From Hypomesus transpacificus (lineage: Eukaryota > Chordata > Actinopteri > Osmeriformes > Osmeridae), in NCBI RefSeq assembly GCF_021917145.1, contig NC_061064.1, positions 2,315,634 through 2,379,633 of the forward strand: 64,000 bases of DNA. Reading direction: 5' to 3'. The translations under genes were made by a program, and so were the position numbers. Positions 56,873-64,000 of the stretch are shown here, piece by piece (positions within the stretch are counted from its first letter, which is position 1; every line of letters begins with the position of its first letter). Below the pieces are notes generated by a model. The model was given only the letters and a program-made list of their open reading frames with translations. It was not told where the DNA came from and ran no database searches.

Positions 56873-56940
56873 AATTTAAATAGGAGGATTTCATGCAAGC
56901 CTCTCAGATCATGGACTGTAATCCCAGCACCTCGTCAGGT
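56873..56940 (+). promoter_or_regulatory. Likely promoter and 5'UTR exon of the fourth OR131-like gene
   Basis: TTTAAATA-type box near 56875-56882, then a short exon ending CGTCAG before gtaaag (donor near 56940). The acceptor ctttcag lies 13 nt before the ATG at 57087. The layout copies that of units A-C. Confidence 0.5.
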
Positions 56941-57086
56941 AAAGCTGATCAGGGCCTTTACAGTCAATGGCAACATCCCAAAATTTCTTGTTTGTGTTTG
57001 CAGTGCATTTGTTGGTTGTGTCTAACAACATAACATCTAACAATTTCAATATGTTTCTCTTTCTTTCTTTCAGATGCAGCTGTGAC

Positions 57087-58049
57087 ATGTCAAACGTAAC
57101 CCAACCCAAGGACAACTTTACCCTTGCTTACAGAACGAGTATCCTCTTTGGAACGCTTTCTGTCACACCATTGTTAATCTTTCTGTATATCAACGGGGTC
57201 ATATTATTCATTTTAAGAAACAAGCCAGTCTTTAGAGAGACACCTCGATACGTCTTGTTGTATAATCTTCTTTTTGCCGACACCTTCCAGTTAGTAGTGG
57301 GACAATTTCTGTACATACTGGCCACAGTCCGCGTGTATATGATTCGCTACCTCTGTGTCATAACTGTCATATTGGCCATGCTTACTACTGAAATCTCCCC
57401 TTACAACCTGGCGATGATGTCACTGGAGAGGTATGTGGCTGTGTGCTTCCCACTGAGGCACTCTGCCATCGTCACCATCAAGAACACAGGTGTGTCTATT
57501 GCTGTGGTGTGGGCCATCTGCGGCATAAACACCATCATCCGAATATTTATGTTGATCCTCCTGGAGTCTTTGCCTCTAGATCAGTACATGCTGGATTTCT
57601 GTGCTAAAGAAACACTTTTCGAACAGAAACTGTTTTATGATTTTGATAAAGCCTTCACTGGTGTCACTTTTGTACTTGTGGGAATTGTAATCTTGTGCTC
57701 CTATTTTGGTGTGATGATAGCAGCCAGATCTGCTTCCTCAGACAAAGCCTCGACCAGCAAGGCTAAAAAAACAGTTGTGCTGCACATGATTCAGCTGCTT
57801 CTCATTCTGTCCTCCACCCTCGTCTCTCCTATTCTAACAGCCTTCTATGGAAAAGTGGACAGAATCACACTTATAACTATTTATTATATTCTGTTTTTGT
57901 GCCTTGTGAACTTGCCCAGGTGTCTGAGTGGGCTGATATATGGCCTGAGAGACCAAACCATCAGACCCTTTCTTCTGTACCACCTCAGTTTTGGTCTCAG
58001 ACGTCCCAAACTTGGACAAACATCCACTGTGCCTTCTAACAAACGTTAA
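57087..58049 (+). CDS. Odorant receptor 131-2-like, diverged copy D
   Basis: Intact 320-residue receptor, same family as A-C but only distantly alike and on the opposite strand. Marks are MSNVTQ start with a glycosylation site, FRETPRYVLLYNLLFADT in TM2, MMSLERYVAVCFPLRHS after TM3, CSYFGVM-AARSASSDKAST in the third inner loop and LPRCLSGLIYGLRDQTIR in TM7. An in-frame ATG exists 40 codons upstream (56967), but it precedes a ctttcag acceptor. The Met at 57087 aligns with the starts of A-C and is 13 nt from that acceptor, so it is preferred. Confidence 0.92.
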   Translation: MSNVTQPKDNFTLAYRTSILFGTLSVTPLLIFLYINGVILFILRNKPVFRETPRYVLLYNLLFADTFQLVVGQFLYILATVRVYMIRYLCVITVILAMLTTEISPYNLAMMSLERYVAVCFPLRHSAIVTIKNTGVSIAVVWAICGINTIIRIFMLILLESLPLDQYMLDFCAKETLFEQKLFYDFDKAFTGVTFVLVGIVILCSYFGVMIAARSASSDKASTSKAKKTVVLHMIQLLLILSSTLVSPILTAFYGKVDRITLITIYYILFLCLVNLPRCLSGLIYGLRDQTIRPFLLYHLSFGLRRPKLGQTSTVPSNKR

Positions 58050-60148
58050 TTACACCCCTTTGTACCACTATATCATTTATTATGTCTTATTGCGAACATT
58101 TCCATCATTGTCTGATTAAATGAATGTATAGCTGCATTTTTTTTTCATTCTTGCAGTAGGTTGCAGAATGTACGTAATACAGAATAGAAGGTTGCATCAA
58201 TTGCTGACTGTTTCACGAAATTGGCTACAAAAAGGCTTTATGAAATAGGCTGCTGTGCTGGAGATGGGAGGTACAGTTTGTCAATTGTCTGTTTGTATGT
58301 CGCTATGGATGAAAGCATCTGCTAAATAAATGTTTAATTGAATTATATTGAAAGTAGAAGCTTGCTGAAAATAAATAGTTTAAAACCATAACATTGTAAT
58401 TAATGCGTTTCTTTGATCACTCTGTGGAGCTTGGTGCCTCCTGCTGTATAAACTGACACAAAGAGCAGGGCCACGTTTGTTCTTGCTCCTGAACCAGGCA
58501 GCTACAAAACACCCAGTCAGGTGAGGTCATACATACATATCAAGACTGAACCACCTAGGATCATCTGGAAATGCCCTGGTAAGCAAACTCCGGCTTCAAG
58601 CGATAAATCTTTTAATCACCACACAAGTAACTTTTTGCATGTTTTTTCAACAACTGGGTCAAAGTGTAAGTGACACTGCTGCCTAATATCTTTTGCTATT
58701 TAAATTCGTAAATGTTATATTTACAGTAAGGGGACAAACATGTCGACAGAAATTACAGTAGGAGAGCTGGCAAGTAACAACTTTGTTTATTACACACACA
58801 CACAAACACACGCACACAAACAGTCACATCTAAGGCAGATAATGCAGCTCAACATCAAGTCCAGGCACACGACACATAAAACAACCAGTCAATGAAAAGA
58901 CACAGTTTCCTATTTTTGTAAAACGTAGAGCATAACAGCCCTTCTGGCCTGATTACAAAATGTCTGGATAACAAACAGACTTCTGAAATCAACATATTTG
59001 CTTGTGTAACATTCACAAACAGCCCTCAAATTCATTTAAAATCCCAATAGTTTATATGAAAATATGTCCACTAAACTGTGTTTAAACATTTCATGTTAGA
59101 TAAGGTGAAAAACATTACATGAGTATTAATGTTTGTTACTATTTACTGTGGTAAAATATTGCAATTGTCTTGATTTATCATTAAGTGAATGATGTGGGCA
59201 GACTACTCAAGGCAGCACTGAGAGAGTGTTTATGTAAATACTTCACTGGTTCACATTTAAAAAAATCATAATCACTTCGAATCTAGGGGAAATTAAGTAT
59301 TGGGTCACACAGTTGTTTTAGCATGATTCATGATTCACGTGAATCACAGGAAAGCTAAAACACTGTTGCCCTCTGGTGGTCACTCTACAAAATGACAGGT
59401 AGAAGATAAGAGGAAGATGTTGTGACATGAGGTATTAAGCCTTAGGCCTATCATTCTTAGTCACACAATACTGTAGCAAACACAGATCACAGCCAGAGAT
59501 CATGTAATCCTTCTTTGACCCATTTCTGTCAATAACGTGTATGAATATGAACAGATGTGACCGTAAATTCATTTGTAATATCTGCTATGAATCCATGATC
59601 TTGTCATAGGCTTGTTAGCTGGGCCTTTAGCCACACCATGCAAAAAAATAATAATATCATAATTCAGAAACTTATTTACACCACTACACAACCAATTAAG
59701 AATGTTGTAATTAAGAAAAAAATACATACATTGTCTTTGGAATATACAGTGTACATTTCATATGCAAAAATATATTGTGCATTTCAATAAATAATCTTTT
59801 TTCCATTCACAAAGAGGACAAAAAGATCTTGAAACAGGAACTACATCATTATGACAAACACCACATCAGACATCCACAGTAGCAGTTAAGAGAAAAATAA
59901 AAAATAAAAATAAACTACAACACTAAAATAAGGGGATAAACTAAAACACATTAAAACACCGTTCTCATAATCTTCACAAAAATCACAAAATCATCCCCCT
60001 GGCTTGACTAGGAAACACAAACACTCAATATACCGTGAAAAACGTAACTGTGGCACATTGGACACCCGATCACAACGTATACACCCGCCCCAAAAAGCGT
60101 TCTTCCTACACTGATGACTTGGGGCTAAGCCACTCTGAGGAGCCCTCT
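58050..60148. other. Spacer and probable ppm1d 3'UTR
   Basis: No intact gene. A gtcgct-atggatgaaagcatctgc remnant of the LINE/SINE tail lies at 58300-58335. An orphan OR-like 5' end lies at 58447-58740. From about 58785 on, the DNA may be ppm1d 3'UTR on the minus strand: a tttatt (AATAAA on the minus strand) occurs near 58784. Confidence 0.45.
58447..58740 (+). pseudogene. Orphan OR-like 5' end (promoter, exon 1, acceptor)
   Basis: TATAAA at 58447-58452, a short exon ending CAGTCAG before gtgagg (donor 58520/58521), and an acceptor atttacag at 58719-58726. The acceptor is followed after exactly 13 nt by ATGTC in the context caaacATGTC, the same ten bases as in OR131 copies A-C. No receptor follows: the frame runs into a CA repeat after about 20 codons. 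Read as a decapitated fifth OR131-like gene. Alternatively a chance pattern. Confidence 0.4.
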
Positions 60149-63100
60149 TCAGCAGACCCGGAAGGCTGCCTTGCGGTGCTGTGGCTGGACCGCGGGGTCG
60201 CTGGGGGGAAGCTTCTTCCCCTTCTGTCTTCTCCTCCCAGGGAGCCGCTGGCGAGGAGGCCTGGGGGCCGCACGCCTGCCTGGGGGCGGTCTGCAGCTGC
60301 GGCGAAGTGTCCTGGGGGTGGAGGGGTTGAACGGGGAGCGAGGGAGGCCGCGGCGAGGCCGGCTGGAGGAAGGGGGAGTGCCACCAGGAGCCGGGGTCCT
60401 GGCGTTGTCGCGGTCGTTCAAGGCTGCGCCTGGTGGCTCCGGAGCAGCTTCCTGTGAGACTGTCTCCGTCCGAGCCTCCGATAGGGGGCAGAGGAAAGAG
60501 CCAAAATGGCCGCCGCTCCACTCCACCACCGACACACTGTAGGAGGAGGACACTGTCCCATCCAGGGACTCCTGTAGGATGCATCCAAAACAAACTGTCA
60601 GTCACTGAAAGCTCAAATCCAATCACTGGAACCGGGGAAACAGTTACTGTACACAAATGATGACATGGTATGATTTCAAATGTAACGGTTTCCGTGATCA
60701 TGTTTGTGATGTACCCTACAGCAAGATGAGGAAGATGCAGAAATGTGATTGACCAAGTTCATTAAGTGTAAACAGTTACCCTTCTCCAAAGTTGACTAGA
60801 GAAGTATAATTTTTTTTCGCATATATTTTTTTCAACTTTTTGGGTCGATTTCGTGTCCAGATGTCAGTCATAAGGGTGTGTTCGATATAGGATCAGTCAC
60901 AGACTGGGCTGTCACCTCACTACCACTCCATGCAAGTCCAATCCTCCTCATCTTCAATAACATCATCCTCTTCACAAAACATTGCCTCCGGCTTCTGTCC
61001 CCAAAACAAAAGAACAAGAACTTGGTAACAAGAGAAGAAGAACTTGGTAAACCAACACCTCTGTAGACCGCCGATGTGACGCCGGTGTCACTGTGGCCGT
61101 CAGCATGGTTAACAGGCTCTACACAACACGTCCGAATTCTAACATCTCCGTTTTCACGTGACCGAAATGAAATGAAACGTACGGATGACACAATTAAAGG
61201 GACATTCCACTACTAAAAAGAAAGAAAGGACACAAGGCGGTCCCATGCTGCTGTTCCACACGTTCTGTCGCAGCGTCACACTAACCAGCACGGTGCAGGT
61301 GTGGTAGGGAGGTTCAGGGAAGGGCACGTGATCCATCCCCTTGTCCATGTCCACTATGATCTCGTTCTTGTGCATGGGGAGAGCTGCCCCGCCCGGCTCC
61401 TGCAGAGCCAGCACAATCACCGTGGTGTTGTCGGCACGCAGCATGCGCTGTTTCCAAAACAGGAGGGCTGTACACCCCAGCAGAGTGGCACAGGACATCC
61501 CTTTAGGACCCTGCGGAGAGCACAGAACCCCGGTCAACCAGTAGATCTACCGTTAGAAACACACACAGCTCGCAGGTGCTCTGGGTGAGGGGCTGGGGGG
61601 AAGGATATCGCTCAGTGGTGGAGGAATTACCTGCAGTGCCGATCTAGACCCTGCGAGTTTGAATGTTTGAGGAAGAGGCGAGTAAAATGATAACAAGAGA
61701 TGGAGAGAGGGGAGAGAGTGGGGAGAGACGGGGGAGAGAGGGGGGGGGGGGGCGATGGGCACCTACCACCATCTCATCGTGACTCTGACACATGTGCACG
61801 GCGTCTCTGGGGGGCATCATGTTCCACAGCCCGTCACTGCCCAGGATGACGTAGCGGTGGCGCTTAGGGTCAAGGGTCAACACCGCTGTGTCAGGCTCCG
61901 GTGACACTACAAACTCCCCGCTGTAGAAATCGTAGCTCCACAGATCCCCTTGAGGAAGAGCAGACGCAGGCGTCAGCAAGCGCTGCGATTGGATGTGACG
62001 ACGCGCTGCGATTGGATGTGACGACGCGCTGCGATTGGATGTGACGACGGTTATGTTTGTGTGGCACACTCGAGGCCAGATTCAACACACGTATACAAAG
62101 TACCGGTGTGAAAAACAAACTGACAGACTCTAGAGACAGCAGAGAGCGAAACTCCAGTCAGCTGTGCGTGTTAGGACAGATATGTGATATGCTTACCCAA
62201 AGCTCGGGCCACAGCCAGGAAGGGGATCTGGTCGATAACTGTGCTTCTCCTCACAGGCCCGTTGTGGGTCAGTCTGGGTCTCTTCCACACCACACGGTTC
62301 ACCCCAGACTTCTTAACTACACTGAAGTAAGAGGAACAAAGCAGGACTGTTAGGACTAAGCTTCAGCTGGAACTTGGCTTTAGTTAGCTGGCTAGATAAG
62401 GGTTTCATACAGACAATTGCAGAGAAAAACCCTCTTGCTTAGCACCAAACCCACACAATCATCATCGTCATCGCCTGTGACTTCCTGGTAAACAGGACAG
62501 TCTCTCTCACCTGCCACCAAGTCGCTCTATCCTCTCTCTCTCTTTGGGCAGTTCAGGTTTGTGGTCTTGTGTGACTTCCAATGCCTCCATGGGCATCTTT
62601 GGGTCTTCTTTCTCACCAATCACCACCGCTGAATCCCCTACATGGGCCACATACATTTGCCTGCCCCGGATCACGACCACGCTCGCTGTTGTGCCTGACG
62701 TACTGGGTAAACCGGTGATGGTCTTCGGCCACTCAGCTATGAGTAAAAGTAGCAATAAACCTAGTCAGAGACTAGGTAGAGATGTTTTAAACTTTTAGGA
62801 ACCTGTACGATGTAATACTAGCCAATAAGATACTTACGTAGCTTCTTCCACATTGCATGATGACAAGCGATAAACCCCTTGCGGAGGGCTGCACACACCT
62901 CTTCATGGTCTTTGGACCAAAAACTCCGTTGTCTCTTAAGAATACTCCACAGATTATTTTGCGCAAAATTTGCGGCTTCCCCACCTCCATGTCCATCAAA
63001 TATAGCGAAAAACGCAACCGACCTCCGAGTGTCAACAGTGTGCTGTCCATGTTCCTGATCGGATGGTGACACTCTGCCTTCGGCCATGGATTGACCGCAC

Positions 63101-63363
63101 TCTTCTCTATCTATGCTTTCTGTCCACATTGCGGTCACGGGACCATCGGTTTGTGCGTTGTCGGTTTCACCGCTTTGAGTCCGCTCAGTAAAATCTACTT
63201 CAGAATCTCCTTTTTCCTGTGTCGGCGAATCTGGAAGATTATCCTCCATCGTTGGAATCGGCTCGTACTCCACTTTAATCTCGAACAGATCCTCCATGTA
63301 TCTCCTACCTCCACGCTCTGAAAATGCACTCATTCTAAAAGTTATTGCGTCGTCCATAGTCAT
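60149..63363 (-). CDS. ppm1d: PPM1D (WIP1) protein phosphatase
   Basis: Metal-dependent Ser/Thr phosphatase of the PP2C family that switches off the DNA-damage response (p53, ATM/ATR targets), mainly nuclear. Six exons chain in frame to 568 residues: 62838-63363, 62511-62736, 62197-62321, 61767-61948, 61286-61510 and 60149-60571. Human PPM1D also has six exons and 605 residues. Motifs are [12 protein letters not shown] at 14-25, FDGHGG with metal-binding D123, AHVGDS, the WIP1-specific basic loop [20 protein letters not shown] in exon 3, GSDGLWNMM (D331) and RADNT (D380). The C-terminus is basic (GRRRQKGKK and QPQHRKA), like the human nuclear-localisation end. An acidic insert (about 31-110) lies before DGHGG, where the human insert is proline-rich. 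Translation may start at Met1 or at Met3, two codons on. Confidence 0.95.
61976..62046. repeat. Three-copy 23-bp repeat (ppm1d intron 3)
   Basis: Three units of gcgctgcgattggatgtgac plus gac. Each holds ATTGG (CCAAT on the gene strand). Confidence 0.85.
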
Positions 63364-63783
63364 GGAACTGTTATAAATTGATAAGATACTTCAAATGGGG
63401 TAATTAAATAGGCAGCTTGGCCATTTGAACAACAATTTTGCCGCGATGTCAGAGGTCGAGTCGTTAGCGTTCCAGCTTCCTTCCTTTTTGTTTGTTTTCT
63501 ACAATAACGTGCCGGCGTCGTACGTACTGACGTCAAGGTACGCGACAGAGGAAAAGGGTGGAGAGGAGCTGTCAATTTTTTGGGGTGTATTTCCCTGCCT
63601 GGCGATGCCATGACAGATGGTGAATATTGGCTTGTCAACAGTTTAACTGTTCAGCTACATGAGAAGGTACAAGGAAAGGCAATTCCAGCTTGACGAGGTG
63701 GCTAGCTAGCTACCATCGATCAAGAAGGGGGTATTTCTGCTAGCCAAGACCTGGTTGCTGGCCAGAAATCCAAGGAAAACAAC
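63364..63783. promoter_or_regulatory. Bidirectional ppm1d/appbp2 promoter
   Basis: The two start codons are 420 bp apart on opposite strands, leaving one shared promoter space. A perfect palindromic CRE, TGACGTCA, lies at 63528-63535, set in a CpG-bearing stretch (gccggcgtcgtacgtac). Fish-typical gctagctagc follows near 63700. No TATA box was seen between the genes. Confidence 0.7.
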
Positions 63784-63921
63784 ATGGCTGCCTTGGAGCT
63801 CGAATGGATCCCGGAGACATTGTACAACACTGCAATATCTGCAGTAGTGGATAATTACAGTCGATCCCGAAGAGATATACGTTCCCTCCCAGAGAATATT
63901 CAGTTCGATGTTTACTACAAG
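63784..63921 (+). CDS. appbp2: APPBP2, first coding exon (gene runs off the window)
   Basis: Amyloid protein-binding protein 2 (PAT1), a TPR-repeat protein that binds the cytoplasmic tail of APP and microtubules and also serves as a CUL2 E3 ligase receptor. The first coding exon gives 46 residues, MAALELEWIPETLYNTAISA to FDVYYK, and ends in phase 0 at AAG-gtatgt (donor 63921/63922). The residues match the human N-terminus nearly throughout. TPRs lie in exons beyond the edge. It is head to head with ppm1d, and the two genes are also neighbours at human 17q23. Confidence 0.93.
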
Positions 63922-64000
63922 GTATGTTCTCTGTGTGATCTTTCTCCGCGCGCTGATGGCTTGAAACGAATTAAATATTTAGTGCTATTACTGTTAGCTT

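Noticed and set aside
56967-57086. Upstream in-frame start for OR131 copy D
   Set aside because: It precedes a strong polypyrimidine tract and ctttcag acceptor. The three paralogues start at the later Met with the same 13-nt spacing.

Overview
The window is vertebrate nuclear DNA, most likely from a ray-finned (teleost) fish. Genes are split by short introns with GT-AG borders. Intronless and intron-bearing fish-type odorant receptor genes occur in tandem clusters. Introns and spacers are full of CA/GT microsatellites and minisatellites, and tRNA-derived SINEs with a LINE-type 3' tail are present. I recognise four single-copy housekeeping or neuronal genes and eight odorant receptor genes or relics beside them. 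No bacterial, plasmid or CRISPR signal and no retroviral copy was seen.

Layout. 1-17 kb: an odorant receptor (OR) cluster. A relic fragment lies at the left edge. Two near-identical intronless ORs (943-1884 minus, 5011-5952 plus) sit head to head and share inverted copies of their promoters. Two three-exon ORs (8391-9773 and 13175-14551, both minus) lie in a 4.1-kb tandem duplication. 18.2-25.2 kb: chrna10, a nicotinic acetylcholine receptor alpha-10 subunit, minus strand, six exons, 557 codons. 26.8-42.3 kb: nup98, the NUP98-NUP96 nucleoporin precursor, minus strand. I could chain 34 coding exons into one continuous frame of 1830 residues, including the HFS self-cleavage site. 43.7-55.3 kb: three tandem units, each holding an OR131-like odorant receptor, a TATA-bearing first exon and a 27-bp minisatellite. 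57.1-58.0 kb: a fourth, diverged OR131-like gene on the plus strand, followed by what looks like an orphan 5' end of a fifth. 60.1-63.4 kb: ppm1d (WIP1 phosphatase), minus strand, six exons, 568 residues. 63.8 kb to the edge: first coding exon of appbp2, plus strand, sharing a 420-bp bidirectional promoter with ppm1d.

CHRNA10 and NUP98 are neighbours in human (11p15.4), and PPM1D and APPBP2 are neighbours in human (17q23). Here the two pairs are joined, and the OR131 array occupies the joint. The most unusual local structures are a minisatellite in nup98 intron 21 that repeats a copy of its own exon-intron junction, so it carries about seven decoy splice donors; a patchwork (gene-conversion-like) pattern among the three OR131 copies together with loss of one 5'UTR splice donor; a 5-fold array of CCAAT plus TGTGGTTT motifs upstream of the fourth OR131 gene; and two foldback DNA transposons with clean target duplications. 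All exon borders were placed by eye from splice consensus, frame and recalled family alignments, and no search was run.
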